A stretch of 61,230 nucleotides of DNA, taken from NCBI GenBank assembly GCA_002897735.1, contig BDTW01000022.1:1-61230 (forward strand), read 5' to 3'. This stretch comes from a bacterium BMS3Bbin13 (GTDB lineage Bacteria; Pseudomonadota; Gammaproteobacteria; 21-64-14). The notes below the pieces were generated by a model. It worked only from the letters and a program-made list of their open reading frames with translations, searched no databases and was not told the origin of the DNA. Position numbers and translations under genes: made by a program. Positions 5,890-17,462 of the stretch are shown piece after piece (the stretch's first letter is position 1; every line of letters starts with the position of its first letter).

Positions 5890-7446
5890 GGCGGGGGGTT
5901 TTCCCGAGATATCATAGGCGACCCGCGAGACGCCCGGCACCTCGTTGATGATGCGCCGCGAGACCCGCTCGAGGAAATCATAGGGCAGGCGCGCCCAGTG
6001 CGCGGTCATGAAATCCACCGTCTCGACCGCGCGCAGTGCGATGACGTGGTCGTAGCGGCGCGCGTCGCCGACCACCCCTACCGAGCGCACCGGGAGGAAT
6101 ACGGCGAAGGCCTGGCTAACCTTGTCGTAGAGCCCGTCGGCGCGCAGCTCCTCGATGAAGATGGCGTCGGCCAGGCGCAGGGTATCGGCGTAGTCCTTGC
6201 GCACCTCGCCGAGGATGCGCACGCCGAGGCCGGGCCCCGGGAAGGGGTGGCGATAGACCATGTCGGAGGGCAGGCCGAGTTCGACCCCGATCTTGCGCAC
6301 CTCGTCCTTGAACAGTTCGCGCAACGGCTCGACGAGCTTGAGGTGCATGCGCTCAGGCAACCCGCCCACGTTGTGGTGCGACTTGATCACGTGCGCCTTG
6401 CCGGTGGCCGCGCCGGCCGACTCGATCACGTCCGGGTAGATCGTGCCCTGGGCGAGCCAGCGCACGCCCTCGATCCGCGCGGCCTCCTCCTCGAAGATCT
6501 CGATGAACAGGCCGCCGATGACCTTGCGCTTGCGTTCCGGGTCGGTCACGCCCTCGAGCGCATCGAGGAAGCGTTTTTCGGCGTCGACGCGCAGCACGCG
6601 CACGCCCATGTGTTCCGCGAAGGCGGCCATTACCTGGTCACCCTCGTGCAGGCGCAGCAGGCCGTTGTCCACGAACACGCAGGTCAGTCGCCCGCCGATG
6701 GCCCGGTGCAGCAGCGCCGCCACCACCGAGGAGTCCACGCCGCCCGAGAGCGCAAGGAGCACCGGGTCGTCGCCGACCGCCGCGCGCACCCGCCCGATGC
6801 TGTCGTCGATGATCTGCGCCGGGGTCCAGAGCGTGCCGCAGCCGCAGATCTCGTGCACGAAGCGCCCGAGGATGCGCGCGCCCTGGCGGGTATGGGTGAC
6901 CTCGGGGTGGAACTGCAGCCCGTAGAAGCCGCGTTCGTCGTCGGCCATACCCGCGAGCGGCGCGCTGTCGGTGGTCGCGATGACCTTGAAGCCCGGCGGC
7001 AGGGCCGCGACCCGGTCGCCGTGGCTCATCCATACATCGAGCAATCCGTAGCCCTCGGGGCTCGCATGGTCCTCGATGTCGCGCAGCAGGCGCGAGTGAC
7101 CGCGCACGCGCACCTGGGCGTAGCCGTACTCGCGCTTGCCGGAGGGCTCCACCTCCCCGCCGAGCTGTGCGGCCATCGCCTGCATGCCGTAGCAGATACC
7201 GAGCACCGGTACGCCGAGTTCAAAGACCGATTCCGGCACGCGCGGCGTGGCGGCCTGCGTGACCGACTCCGGCCCCCCCGAGAGCACGATGCCGCGCGGG
7301 GCGAACTCACGCACGCGGGCGGCGTCCACGTCGAAGGGCATGATCTCGCAATACACGCCCGCCTCACGCACGCGGCGCGCAATCAGCTGCGTGTACTGGG
7401 ATCCGAAGTCCAGGATCAGGATACGTTCGGCATGAATATCGGACAT
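5872..7446 (-). CDS. guaA: GMP synthase (glutamine-hydrolysing)
   Basis: A 524-aa cytosolic enzyme that aminates XMP to GMP using glutamine and ATP. The N-terminal class I amidotransferase domain contains FGSQYTQ, the nucleophile in VLGICYGMQ and QFHPEVTH. The PP-loop pyrophosphatase domain starts at about residue 220 with LSGGVDSSV. The C-terminal dimerisation domain ends in the invariant KPPATIEWE. The length is standard. guaB lies 76 bp upstream on the same strand. The 3' end has served as the attachment site of the adjoining island and the protein is intact. Confidence 0.97.
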   Translation of the reverse strand: MSDIHAERILILDFGSQYTQLIARRVREAGVYCEIMPFDVDAARVREFAPRGIVLSGGPESVTQAATPRVPESVFELGVPVLGICYGMQAMAAQLGGEVEPSGKREYGYAQVRVRGHSRLLRDIEDHASPEGYGLLDVWMSHGDRVAALPPGFKVIATTDSAPLAGMADDERGFYGLQFHPEVTHTRQGARILGRFVHEICGCGTLWTPAQIIDDSIGRVRAAVGDDPVLLALSGGVDSSVVAALLHRAIGGRLTCVFVDNGLLRLHEGDQVMAAFAEHMGVRVLRVDAEKRFLDALEGVTDPERKRKVIGGLFIEIFEEEAARIEGVRWLAQGTIYPDVIESAGAATGKAHVIKSHHNVGGLPERMHLKLVEPLRELFKDEVRKIGVELGLPSDMVYRHPFPGPGLGVRILGEVRKDYADTLRLADAIFIEELRADGLYDKVSQAFAVFLPVRSVGVVGDARRYDHVIALRAVETVDFMTAHWARLPYDFLERVSRRIINEVPGVSRVAYDISGKPPATIEWE

Positions 7447-7522
7447 GGCTGGAGGGAGATCGCGTGCCGCACCGACGGTGGATCCCGCGGCCGTGGGCGG
7501 CCGCGGGTCCGGGCGCTGCGCC

Positions 7523-9053
<1,531 letters not shown>

Positions 9054-9138
9054 CGCACCTCTTGCCCGCGGACGCCCATCCCACCGGGCGGGGGCGTCCG
9101 CGGGGGGGGGTTGGGCGACCGGCGGCCGGGGGTTTATC

Positions 9139-10533
9139 ATGCGCACCATGCTCAGCCTCGACGCCGGCCCGCTCGAGACACGCCCGCAGCGCGATGTCTA
9201 CACGATCTCGCGGCTCAACCGCGAGGTCCGTATGCGCATCGAGGGCGGTTTCCCGCTGCTCTGGGTGGAAGGGGAGATATCCAACCTCTCGCGACCGGGC
9301 TCGGGACACCTGTACCTCACGCTCAAGGACCCCCAGGCGCAGGTGCGCTGCGCGATGTTCCGCGCGCGCAACCGCAACCTCGCCTTCGTGCCGCGCGACG
9401 GGATGCAGGTGCTGGTGCGCGCGCGCGCCGGGCTCTACGAGGCGCGCGGCGATTTCCAGCTCGTCGTCGAGCACATGGAGACGGCGGGCGACGGTGCACT
9501 GCGCCGCGCCTTCGAGGTCCTCAAGCGGCGCCTCGCGGCCGAGGGGCTCTTCGCGGAGGCGCACAAGCGCCCCCTGCCGACGCCGCCTCGGCGCATCGGC
9601 GTGATCACCTCGCCCACCGGCGCCGCCATCCGCGACATCCTGAGCGTCCTGCGCCGGCGCTTCCCGGCCATTCCGGTGCTGATCTACCCGGTGCCGGTGC
9701 AGGGCGAGGGTGCGCCGCGCGAGATCGCCGCGGCGCTCGAACTGGCCTCGGAGCGGGCCGAGTGCGACGTCCTGATCCTGACACGCGGCGGCGGCTCGCT
9801 GGAGGACCTGTGGGCCTTCAACGAAGAGATCGTCGTGCGCGCGCTCCACGCCTGCGCCATCCCGGTGGTGACCGGCATCGGCCATGAAATCGACTTCACG
9901 ATCGCCGACTTCGTGGCCGACCGGCGCGCCCCCACCCCATCGGGGGCCGCCGAGGTCGTGAGCCCCGACCAGGCGGAATGGCTGGCGCGCCTGGAACACC
10001 AGGGCGCGCGCTTGGTACGCGCCGCCGCGGCCGCGCTCGCGCGTCGCAACGAGCGCCTGGACGCACTGGCCCGGCGGCTACGCACCCAGGACCCCGGCCG
10101 GCGGCTGCGCCAGCGCGCCCAGCGCCTCGACGACCTGGATCTGCGACTGCGCGGCGCCCTGCGCGGCGAGCTGCGCGGGCGGCGCTCGACGCTGGCGGAG
10201 TTCGCCGCGCGGCTGGAGCACCACTTCCCGCTGGCCCGCGTACAGCAGCTCGCGGGGCATTGCTCCCACCTCGATCACCGGCTGCACACCGCGCTGCACA
10301 CCGCGATCGCGACACGCACCCAGCGCCTCGCCGCCCTGGGCCGTGCCCTGGACGCGGTCAGCCCGTTGGCGACGCTCGGGCGCGGCTACGCGATCGTGCG
10401 CCGCCTGCCGGACGGCACGCTGCTGCGCGAGGCCGCGCAAGTACGCATCGGCGCACGGGTCGAGGCACGGCTCGCACACGGGCGCCTGGTGTGTCGCGTG
10501 GAGGACATCGAGTCACCCGCGGACCCGACATGA
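9139..10533 (+). CDS. xseA: Exodeoxyribonuclease VII large subunit
   Basis: A 464-aa subunit of the exonuclease that degrades single-stranded DNA to oligonucleotides in both directions, working with small XseB subunits. An N-terminal OB-fold (LWVEGEISNLSRPGSGHLYLTLKD is its start) is followed by the catalytic domain with RIGVITSPTGAAIRDIL, RGGGSLEDLWAFN and GIGHEIDFTIADFVAD, then a long Arg/Ala-rich coiled coil. A second ATG nine bases in is an alternative start. The stop overlaps the next start (ATGA). xseB is not in the window. Confidence 0.95.
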   Translation: MRTMLSLDAGPLETRPQRDVYTISRLNREVRMRIEGGFPLLWVEGEISNLSRPGSGHLYLTLKDPQAQVRCAMFRARNRNLAFVPRDGMQVLVRARAGLYEARGDFQLVVEHMETAGDGALRRAFEVLKRRLAAEGLFAEAHKRPLPTPPRRIGVITSPTGAAIRDILSVLRRRFPAIPVLIYPVPVQGEGAPREIAAALELASERAECDVLILTRGGGSLEDLWAFNEEIVVRALHACAIPVVTGIGHEIDFTIADFVADRRAPTPSGAAEVVSPDQAEWLARLEHQGARLVRAAAAALARRNERLDALARRLRTQDPGRRLRQRAQRLDDLDLRLRGALRGELRGRRSTLAEFAARLEHHFPLARVQQLAGHCSHLDHRLHTALHTAIATRTQRLAALGRALDAVSPLATLGRGYAIVRRLPDGTLLREAAQVRIGARVEARLAHGRLVCRVEDIESPADPT

Positions 10534-11432
10534 ACGCCGCCCCCGCCCCCCGGCCGGCCCGCACCCTGCCCGGCCTGTTCCTCCTGTGTGCGGGCCTGCT
10601 CGCGTCCCTTGCCGCGCACGCCGGGCGCCTGCCCCGCTCGGAACCCGTCCCGGGCGGCGTGTTCGTGTCGGCGCTCGCCCCCGCCGCGACCCCGCCGCGC
10701 GCGAACTACGACGGCCGCCGGGTGCTCGTGATACGCGGCGCCGGGCGCTGGTACGCATTGGTGGGAATCCCGCTCCGGGCGCGTCCCGGCAAGGTCGTCC
10801 TGACGGTCCACGAACCGGGCCGCACGCGCACGGTCTCGTTCCGCATCCGCCCGCACCGCTACCCGACCCAGCGCATCACGCTCAAGAACAAGCAGATGGT
10901 CACCCCCTCGCCGAAGGAGCTGCGGCGCATCCGACGTGAACTCGCCCGCATCCACGCCGACCTGCGTCACCGGCGCCCGAGCCGCCGCGTCGACACGGCG
11001 TTCCGCACACCGATCGAGGGTATCCTGACGAGCCCCTTCGGCGCGCGCCGCATCCTCAACGGAAAGCCGCGCCAACCCCACAGCGGCATCGATATCGCCG
11101 CGCCCGCGGGCACCCCGATCCGCGCCCCAGCCGGGGGCGAAGTGCTCGATACCGGCGACTACTATTTCAACGGCAAGACCGTGTTCATCGACCACGGCCG
11201 CGGTCTGGTCACGATGTACTGCCACCTGAGCACCATCGACGTACGCCGCGGCCAGACCATCAAGACCGGGCAGGTCATCGGCAAGGTCGGGCGCACCGGC
11301 CGCGTCACCGGTCCCAACCTCCATTGGGGCGTGAGCCTCGACGGCACCCTCGTCAATCCGCTGCTGTTCCTGCCCAAACCGACCGTCGCGGCCCTGAAAC
11401 AAGGCGCCCGAACGCAATCCCCCATCCCGTAG
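10530..11432 (+). CDS. M23-family (LytM-like) metallopeptidase, exported
   Basis: A 300-aa protein with an N-terminal signal sequence (LPGLFLLCAGLLASLAAHA), an N-terminal beta-rich region and a C-terminal M23 domain. Zinc-binding motifs are all present: HSGIDIAAPAG (H-x3-D), the later H in MYCHLS, and GPNLHWG. It is therefore predicted to cleave peptidoglycan peptide crosslinks in the periplasm, unlike the degenerate LytM activators EnvC and NlpD. It starts within the xseA stop codon. The final residues SPIP and the TAG stop come from the first unit of a 110-bp repeat, so the original C-terminus may have been slightly different. Confidence 0.88.
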   Translation: MNAAPAPRPARTLPGLFLLCAGLLASLAAHAGRLPRSEPVPGGVFVSALAPAATPPRANYDGRRVLVIRGAGRWYALVGIPLRARPGKVVLTVHEPGRTRTVSFRIRPHRYPTQRITLKNKQMVTPSPKELRRIRRELARIHADLRHRRPSRRVDTAFRTPIEGILTSPFGARRILNGKPRQPHSGIDIAAPAGTPIRAPAGGEVLDTGDYYFNGKTVFIDHGRGLVTMYCHLSTIDVRRGQTIKTGQVIGKVGRTGRVTGPNLHWGVSLDGTLVNPLLFLPKPTVAALKQGARTQSPIP

Positions 11433-11680
11433 CCCGGATACAGCGAAGCGAAATCCGGGGGGAACCCACCATCAATCCAACACCCCGGATTTCGGCCTTC
11501 GGCCTGCATCCAGGCTACAGGGCTCCATCTCTCCATCCCGTAGCCCGGATACAGCGAAGCGAAATCCGGGAAGCCCACCCACTAATCCAACACCCCGGAT
11601 TTCGGCCTTCGGCCTGCATCCAGGCTACAGGGCTCGATCTCTCCATCCCGTAGCCCGGATACAGCGAAGCGAAATCCGGG
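11422..11680. repeat. Tandem ~110-bp repeat (2.3 units, family B)
   Basis: The element beginning CCATCCCGTAGCCCGGATAC recurs at 11422, 11533 and 11643, with spacings of 111 and 110 bp. Between them lies an inverted partner, CCCCGGATTTCGGCCTTCGG (11484 and 11594 regions), which ends CATCCAGGCTACAGGG. Each unit is thus a pair of facing palindromic elements around a short variable spacer. The block fills the gap between the convergent M23 and nrdJ genes, and the last unit is partial. A related inverted pair lies at 13599-13691. Too long and too regular for CRISPR. Confidence 0.9.
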
Positions 11681-11689
11681 AACGAACGC

Positions 11690-13510
11690 TCAATCCCCCT
11701 CCCGCTCCGGGGTACAGCAATGTACGCCGGCGGCGGGGGCGGCCTCCAGGACCGCGCCGGTCACTGGGTTGGGGCGAAACGTGGTGCAGCCCTTGAGCCC
11801 CTTGCGGTAGGCGCTCTCGTAGACGCCCTGGAAGGATCCGAAGTCGTAGTCGGCCGGAACGTTGATGGTCTTGGAGATGGAGTGATCCACGTACGGCTGC
11901 AGTGCCGCCTGCATCGCCAGGTGCGCCTCGGGGTCGAGTTCCATGGCGGTCACGAAGACCCGCGGGAGGGACTCGGCGCCGCGCAGGCGGCGCCACAACG
12001 CGTACGCGTAGTCGGCCACACGGTACTCGCGGCGAACGCCCCCGTCCTCGACCACCGCGCGCGTGTACTCGAAGCCGAACACCGGCTCGATGCCGCTGGA
12101 GACGTTGTTTGCGAGCAGGCTGACCGTACCGGTCGGGGCGATGGCGAGCAGGTGGCTGTTGCGGATACCGTCGCGGGCGACGGCGTCGCGCAGTCCGCCG
12201 GGCAGGGTACGCACGAATGCACTGTCGAGGTAACGATCGCGCTCGAAGAACGGGAACGCGCCCTTCTCACGCGCCAGTTCCACCGAGGCGCGGTAGGCGT
12301 GTTCGCGAATGGCACACATCACGCCGGCCGCCCACTCGCGGGCGTCGGCCTCTCCGTAGTGCAACCCGAGCAGGATCAGCGCATCGGCGAGCCCGGTGAT
12401 CCCCAGGCCGATGCGGCGGCTGCCGCGCGCCTCCCGCTCCTGCGCCGGCAGCGGGAAGCGCGAGGCGTCGATGACGTCATCGAGCAACCGCACCGCCGTG
12501 CGCACGATACGCCCGAGCGCGGCGAAATCGAACGTGGCGTACGTCGAGAACGGTTCGCGCACGAACGCGGTGAGGTTCACGGAACCAAGGTCGCAGGCCC
12601 CGTAGGGCGGCAGCGGGATCTCGCCGCACGGGTTGGTGGCACTGAGGTATTCGCGGTACCCGAGGTTGTTGGCGCCGTTGATGCGGTCGATGAACAGCAC
12701 GCCGGGCTCGGCGTAGTCGTAGGTGGCGCGCATGATGCGCTCCCACAGCGCGCGCGCCCGCACGGTGCGCAACACGCGGCAGGCGACCGGCCGCGGGCGG
12801 CCCGGCCAGCGGCGCGCCGGCGCCGCGCCCTCCCCGGCATCGGCCTCGAGGTCCCGGTCCGGAAACACCAGCGGCCAATCGCGGTCCGCGTGCACCGCCT
12901 CCATGAACGCGTCGGAGATCTGCACGGACAGGTTGAAATGGCGAAGCTCGCGCGGGTCGCGCTTGGCCTCCACGAATTCCAGCACGTCCGGGTGGTCGCA
13001 GCGCAGCGTCGCCATCATGGCACCGCGCCGGGCCCCGGTGGAGAGCAGCGTCGCGCAGGCGGCATCCCAGATGCGCATGAACGAGACCGGACCCGAGGCG
13101 ATCGCGCCGGTGGCCCGGGCGCGCACCCCGCGCGGGCGCAGCGTGGAGAAGTCGTAGCCCACGCCCCCGCCCTGCTGGAGCGTGAGCGCGCCCTCCTTGA
13201 GGGCGTCGAAGATCCCGTCCAGGGAGTCCTCGATGACGCCCATGACGAAGCAGTTGAACAGCGTGACGCGACGCCCGGTACCGGCACCGGCCTGGATACG
13301 CCCGCCGGGCAGGAAGCGGAATCCTGTGAGGATCTCGTAGAACCGCTCCGCCCAGCGCGCGGGCTCGGGCTCCACGGACGCCACGGCGCGCGCGACGCGG
13401 CGCCAAGTCGTCGTGACTTCGGGCTCGGCGTCGCCGCCGGGCGGCCGGTATCGATATTTGAGGTCCCAGATGTGACGGGAGATCTCGCCGGTGAACGGAT
13501 CCCGCGGCAT
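11690..13510 (-). CDS. nrdJ: Adenosylcobalamin-dependent (class II) ribonucleotide reductase
   Basis: A 606-aa single-subunit enzyme that reduces ribonucleotides to deoxyribonucleotides using vitamin B12, so it works with or without oxygen. Visible motifs are LFNCFVMG, LQQGGGVGYDFS, STGARRGAMM, the active-site NPCGEIPLPPYGACDLGSVN, IAPTGTVSLLANN and the C-terminal redox pair in GVHCCTPE. The ATG at 13510 is chosen because a GGGGGTG ribosome-binding site precedes it and the protein starts at the family's usual DPFTGEISRHIW. The open frame extends 78 codons further upstream, but that part reads through repeat B and is spurious. No other ribonucleotide reductase is in the window. Confidence 0.93.
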   Translation of the reverse strand: MPRDPFTGEISRHIWDLKYRYRPPGGDAEPEVTTTWRRVARAVASVEPEPARWAERFYEILTGFRFLPGGRIQAGAGTGRRVTLFNCFVMGVIEDSLDGIFDALKEGALTLQQGGGVGYDFSTLRPRGVRARATGAIASGPVSFMRIWDAACATLLSTGARRGAMMATLRCDHPDVLEFVEAKRDPRELRHFNLSVQISDAFMEAVHADRDWPLVFPDRDLEADAGEGAAPARRWPGRPRPVACRVLRTVRARALWERIMRATYDYAEPGVLFIDRINGANNLGYREYLSATNPCGEIPLPPYGACDLGSVNLTAFVREPFSTYATFDFAALGRIVRTAVRLLDDVIDASRFPLPAQEREARGSRRIGLGITGLADALILLGLHYGEADAREWAAGVMCAIREHAYRASVELAREKGAFPFFERDRYLDSAFVRTLPGGLRDAVARDGIRNSHLLAIAPTGTVSLLANNVSSGIEPVFGFEYTRAVVEDGGVRREYRVADYAYALWRRLRGAESLPRVFVTAMELDPEAHLAMQAALQPYVDHSISKTINVPADYDFGSFQGVYESAYRKGLKGCTTFRPNPVTGAVLEAAPAAGVHCCTPEREGD

Positions 13511-13598
13511 GGCGCTGCACCCCCGGCGGCGCGTGGCGTGCACCCTGCGTGCCCACCTCCCATTATTCACGAAGGCGGCCGACGACTCCAGTATCATT

Positions 13599-13691
13599 CC
13601 CCGGATTTCGCTTCGCTGCATCCGGGCCACGAGACTTGGAAGATCGGCGCGCCCGTAGCCTGGATGCAGGCCGCAGGCCGAAATCCGGGGA
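13599..13691. repeat. Inverted pair of family B repeats
   Basis: CCCCGGATTTCGCTTCGCTG (from 13599) and GTAGCCTGGATGCAGGCC..AAATCCGGGG (13655-13690) face each other, as in the 110-bp units downstream of nrdJ. This copy lies upstream of nrdJ. Read through on the minus strand it translates as peptides like ISACGLHPGY and ARMQRSEIRG, which are false N-terminal extensions. The rest of 13511-13843 shows no gene. Confidence 0.85.
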
Positions 13692-13843
13692 AATGGATCG
13701 GCGGCGGGGTCGTCCCCCCATACCACCAATGTCGATCCCGGCACGGTCGCGTTTGGTCCGGCACCGGAAATAACCTCAATTCAGCCTGTAAATACCTCCT
13801 GTGCCACCAAATTCCGGGCACACCACCGCCCGCTCACCCCAAA

Positions 13844-14035
13844 CTCAAGCGCATCCCCCTGCCCGGAGAAAAATCCGGCTACGTCTGGGCGGCGCCGCGT
13901 TTGTGCTACCTGCCCGTGCGTATCGCCTACCAGCGCTCCGATGGACCCGCCTTCAACATGGTCCTGGACGCATTGCAGGGGAACATCACCACCGCCGCGC
14001 AGGCGCGCACCGACAACGCCACCGCAACTCCTTAA
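13844..14035 (+). pseudogene. C-terminal remnant of a DUF3108 (periplasmic) protein
   Basis: In this frame the last 63 codons before a TAA read LKRIPLPGEKSGYVWAAP, then LCYLPVRIAYQRSDGPAF and a short tail. The pattern of a Trp-containing strand, a YLPVRI strand and a charged hairpin is the C-terminal signature of DUF3108 proteins. No start codon or upstream domain is present, and the preceding sequence is repeat B and unstructured DNA, so the 5' two-thirds of the gene is gone. It is the only sign of a gene between nrdJ and der. 14036-14186 shows nothing further. Confidence 0.55.
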
Positions 14036-14186
14036 CCAAAAAGGAGTTCAAGGAGTCAGCGGGCGGCGGCACTTACTTAAGGCGCCTTTGGGCGAAGGCA
14101 TGAGGCCAAGGGGGTGAACAAAAAGAGGAAGGCCGGCCCGTCGGAAAGGGTAGGAGGTTGTCATCGAATACCCACATACGCCGGGT

Positions 14187-15536
14187 TCAGTGCCGCCGCG
14201 CCCCGCCGCGCACGCGCGGGCGGTAGGGGTTCTCGCCCTCCCGGAACTCGATGCGCACCGGCGTGCCCTGCAGGTCCAGCGCCGTGCGGAAGGTGTTGGC
14301 GAGGTAGCGCCGATAGGCGACGGGGACGTGCCGGGTGCGGCTGCCGTGGATCACCACGATCGGCGGATTGGTGCCGCCGGCGTGGGCGTAGCGCAGTTTC
14401 ACCGAGTGCCCCTGCACCAAGGGCGGCTGGTGGGCGCGCAGCGCCTGCTCGAGGATGCGCGTGAGCTGTGGCGTGGACAGCCGTCGCGTGGCGGCCTCGT
14501 AGACGCGCGGGATCCGGTCGAAGAGACTGCCCACCCCGGTGCCGTGCAGCGCCGAGATGAATTCCACCGGCACATAGTCCACGAAGCCCAGGCGCCGATC
14601 CAACTCGTCGCGGGCGTGCCGGCGCTGCTCACCGCTCAGCCCGTCCCACTTGTTGACCGCAATCACCAGGGACCGGCCGCTGTCCAACACGAAACCCAGA
14701 AGGGCCGCGTCCTGATGGCCGATGCCGGCGTGCGCGTCCAGCACGAGGATCACCACGTGGGCCAGATCGATGGCCTGCAGCGTTTTGACGACGCTGAACT
14801 TCTCCACCACGTCGGTCACCCGGCCGCGGCGGCGCAGACCGGCGGTGTCGATGAGGGTATAACGCCGCCCGCCGCGCTCGAAGGGTATGAACACGCTGTC
14901 GCGCGTAGTGCCGGGCTCGCCGAAGGTGACCACGCGATCCTCGCCCAGCAGCCGGTTCACCAGGGTCGACTTGCCGGCGTTGGGACGGCCCACCACCGCC
15001 ACCCGCACGGCATCCCCGTCCGTGGCCCCGGCGCCCTCCGGCTCTTCCGGCAGCGCCGCGAACACCGCCGCGAGCAGCGTCTCCAGGCCTCGGCGATGGG
15101 CGGCGGCGATGGCGTGCGGGGTGCCGAGACCGAGGGAGTGGAACTCGGCGCAGGCCACCGCCGGATCGAGGTCCTCGCTCTTGTTGACGGCGACGAACAC
15201 CGGGCGCCCGCAACGACGCAGATCGGCGGCGATGTCGGAATCGGCGCCGGTCAACCCCCCGCGCGCGTCCACCAGGAACACCACCGCGGACGCCTCGCGA
15301 ATGGCGCGCCGCGTCTGGCGCTCGACCGGTTCGTCGACCGGGGCGTCGACACCGGACAACCCGCCGGTATCGACCACCAGGTAGGATCGCGCGCCGATCC
15401 GCCCCCGGCCGTAGATGCGGTCGCGCGTCAGCCCCGGCCGATCCGCCACCAGCGCGTCACGGGTCCGGGTGATCTGATTGAACAGGGTGGACTTGCCCAC
15501 ATTGGGACGCCCCACCAGCACGAGTGTCGGCAACAT
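14187..15536 (-). CDS. der: Ribosome-assembly GTPase Der (EngA)
   Basis: A 449-aa protein with two tandem G domains used in maturation of the 50S ribosomal subunit. The first P-loop is GRPNVGKST near the N-terminus with DTGGLSG and NKSE; the second is GRPNAGKST near residue 185 with [11 protein letters not shown] and NKWDGL. The C-terminal KH-like domain ends in the usual Arg-rich tail ([13 protein letters not shown]). It is the last gene of the rlmN-to-der cluster, 48 bp after bamB. Confidence 0.97.
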   Translation of the reverse strand: MLPTLVLVGRPNVGKSTLFNQITRTRDALVADRPGLTRDRIYGRGRIGARSYLVVDTGGLSGVDAPVDEPVERQTRRAIREASAVVFLVDARGGLTGADSDIAADLRRCGRPVFVAVNKSEDLDPAVACAEFHSLGLGTPHAIAAAHRRGLETLLAAVFAALPEEPEGAGATDGDAVRVAVVGRPNAGKSTLVNRLLGEDRVVTFGEPGTTRDSVFIPFERGGRRYTLIDTAGLRRRGRVTDVVEKFSVVKTLQAIDLAHVVILVLDAHAGIGHQDAALLGFVLDSGRSLVIAVNKWDGLSGEQRRHARDELDRRLGFVDYVPVEFISALHGTGVGSLFDRIPRVYEAATRRLSTPQLTRILEQALRAHQPPLVQGHSVKLRYAHAGGTNPPIVVIHGSRTRHVPVAYRRYLANTFRTALDLQGTPVRIEFREGENPYRPRVRGGARRH

Positions 15537-15584
15537 CGTAAGAAAGACCGCCTGTTGCGAGCCGGCGCAGCCGGCACGAGTGAC

Positions 15585-16742
15585 TTAGTGCGCCGGTTTT
15601 CCGATCCGGTAGGCCGCCAACTTCCCGTCACGGGCCAGCGCGTAGAGTGTATCGCCGTCGGCGACCGGCGGCACCAGCACGCCGGAGTCGTCAAGTCGCA
15701 CGCGCGCCACGAAGTGCCCGTCGCTCCGATCGAGCCAGAAGAGGTAACCCTCGCGGTCGCCGACGACGACGTAGCGGTCGCCGAACGGCACCGGTGCGGT
15801 CACCCCGCGATAGCCGAGCTTCTTCTGGCGCCAGAGTGTCGCGCCGGTGGCGCGATCCAGCGCCCACACGTCGCCATGGTCGTCGGTCACGAACACCTGC
15901 GCGCCCACCACCCCGAGCCCCGCGTAGGACGGCACATCGCGCTCCCAGAGGATCCGGCCCGAGGCGAGGTTGAGGGCGGCGACCCGCCCGTGATAGGCGG
16001 CCACGTAGGCGACGTCACCGGCCACCTGTGGCTCGCTGTCGACGTCCACCATGCGCTGCAGCTCCGAGTTGCCGCGCGGGATCGCCACGGTCGTCTGCCA
16101 GAGCAGGGTCCCGTCCCGCACTCGGATCACCTCGAGCCGCCCGCTCGCCAATCCGCACAGCGCCACGCCCGAGAGCAGCACCGGCGAGGCGGTCCCGCGC
16201 AACGTGAGCACCGGGATCGTGTTGCCGACCATCCAGAGTTGGTGGCCGTCCTCGACCGAAAGGCCGAAGACGTTGCCGTCACCGCTCTCCACGACCACCA
16301 CACCGTCGGCGGCGCGCGGCCGCGACAGGACCTCGCTGGATACCTGCGCGTGCCATTTCACCTTGCCGCTCTTCGCGTCGAGGGCCAGCACGCGCCCGTC
16401 GCGCGTGCCGACCAACACCAGGGCGTCGCCGCCGCCCACGCCGCCGCTGATCGACGCACCGGTGTCGGTACGCCAAAGGCGCCGACCGCTGCGTGCGTCG
16501 TAGGCGTATACACGGCCCTTGTGGCCGGCGACGTACACGCGCCCGCCCTCGACCAGCGGGAAGAGCTGCAGGCCGAGATGATCGCTGCCGGATCCGACAT
16601 CGTGTGACCAGACCCGATCGATGGAGACGGTCGCCTTGAACTTCGGCAGCGGCGAGGGTGGGATCGTGTTGTCGCTGCCGCCGAACAGGCTGCACGCGGA
16701 CAACAGGGCACCCGCGGCGAGCACCAGCAGGATTCGCTTCAT
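15585..16742 (-). CDS. bamB: Outer-membrane protein assembly factor BamB
   Basis: A 385-aa lipoprotein of the BAM complex that inserts beta-barrel proteins into the outer membrane. Signal peptide II ends at the lipobox LLSACS. The remainder consists of PQQ-like beta-propeller blades, each with the A..a.d..G...W pattern (GRVYAYDARSGRRLWRTDTG, RVLALDAKSGKVKWHAQ, VWALDRATGATLWRQ). The start overlaps the stop of yfgM by 4 bp (ATGA), so the two are translationally coupled. Confidence 0.95.
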   Translation of the reverse strand: MKRILLVLAAGALLSACSLFGGSDNTIPPSPLPKFKATVSIDRVWSHDVGSGSDHLGLQLFPLVEGGRVYVAGHKGRVYAYDARSGRRLWRTDTGASISGGVGGGDALVLVGTRDGRVLALDAKSGKVKWHAQVSSEVLSRPRAADGVVVVESGDGNVFGLSVEDGHQLWMVGNTIPVLTLRGTASPVLLSGVALCGLASGRLEVIRVRDGTLLWQTTVAIPRGNSELQRMVDVDSEPQVAGDVAYVAAYHGRVAALNLASGRILWERDVPSYAGLGVVGAQVFVTDDHGDVWALDRATGATLWRQKKLGYRGVTAPVPFGDRYVVVGDREGYLFWLDRSDGHFVARVRLDDSGVLVPPVADGDTLYALARDGKLAAYRIGKPAH

Positions 16743-17398
16743 GATGTACCTTGCGCCGCCGGCGCGCCGCCGAGATTGCCGAGCTTGACCTTCAGCAGTT
16801 GCCGCTCCCGGACCGGTGCGCCCGGCGACAGCGCCTTCAGCGCGGCCCCGTACGCCGCGCGCGCCTTCTGCGTATCGCCGCGCGCCACGTACAGATCGCC
16901 CTCCACCTGGGAAAAGGCGGCGGTGAAACCGCCGGGCGGGGTGCTATGGAGGGTCTTGTCGGCGGCATCGAGCTTGCCTTCCGAGATCTGGACGCGGGCC
17001 AGGCGCAGCGCGGCGAGCCGGCGCAGGCCCTCGTCGCCGGTATGCTCGAAGGCCCATTGCAGTCGCTTCCCGGCGGCCTTGGCGTCCCCCTGATCCATGT
17101 CGATCTTGGCGATCGCGAACGCCGCGAGCGTCCCGTACGACGTGGAACCGTAGTCGACCGTGATCTGGCGCGCCCACTGGCGGGCGGCGTCGTTCTTGCC
17201 CTGGGCGAGCGCCGCGGACATCCGCGCGTATTCGAACGAGGCCTGCTCGCTGCGGTTGTGGCTGTAGTCCTGCCACATCCGCCAGCCGAACAGGCCGGCG
17301 AGCCCCAAGACCACACCCACGACGATCCCCTTGCCGTTTTCCCGCCACCACACGCGGATGGCGTCGATCTGCTCCTTTTCCGATGCGTAGGGATCCAT
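16739..17398 (-). CDS. yfgM: YfgM-family ancillary SecYEG chaperone (UPF0070/TPR-like)
   Basis: A 219-aa inner-membrane protein with a short cytoplasmic N-terminus (YASEKEQIDAIRVWWRENG), one transmembrane helix (IVVGVVLGLAGLFGWRMW) and a periplasmic TPR-like domain. In E. coli it binds the SecYEG translocon with PpiD and passes substrates to periplasmic chaperones. Length and gene position between hisS and bamB are conserved. A predicted promoter in the 153-bp gap after hisS could give it independent expression. Confidence 0.92.
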   Translation of the reverse strand: MDPYASEKEQIDAIRVWWRENGKGIVVGVVLGLAGLFGWRMWQDYSHNRSEQASFEYARMSAALAQGKNDAARQWARQITVDYGSTSYGTLAAFAIAKIDMDQGDAKAAGKRLQWAFEHTGDEGLRRLAALRLARVQISEGKLDAADKTLHSTPPGGFTAAFSQVEGDLYVARGDTQKARAAYGAALKALSPGAPVRERQLLKVKLGNLGGAPAAQGTS

Positions 17399-17462
17399 GG
17401 ACTCCGCCTGCTCCGCTAACCGATGGGGCGCACCCGGCCGAGGGCCGGGACGCCGATCCGGG

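Noticed and set aside
11422-11680. Regular repeats considered as a CRISPR array
   Set aside because: Units are about 110 bp and contain internal inverted pairs. The intervening sequences are near-identical rather than unique spacers, and there are no cas genes.
13511-13744. N-terminal 78-residue extension of NrdJ
   Set aside because: It translates family B repeat DNA and lacks similarity to the family. A good ribosome-binding site precedes the ATG at 13510.
11720-13843. Very long plus-strand frame (771 codons) across nrdJ
   Set aside because: It is antisense to nrdJ. Only its last 63 codons, beyond nrdJ, resemble a known domain (DUF3108) and are reported separately.
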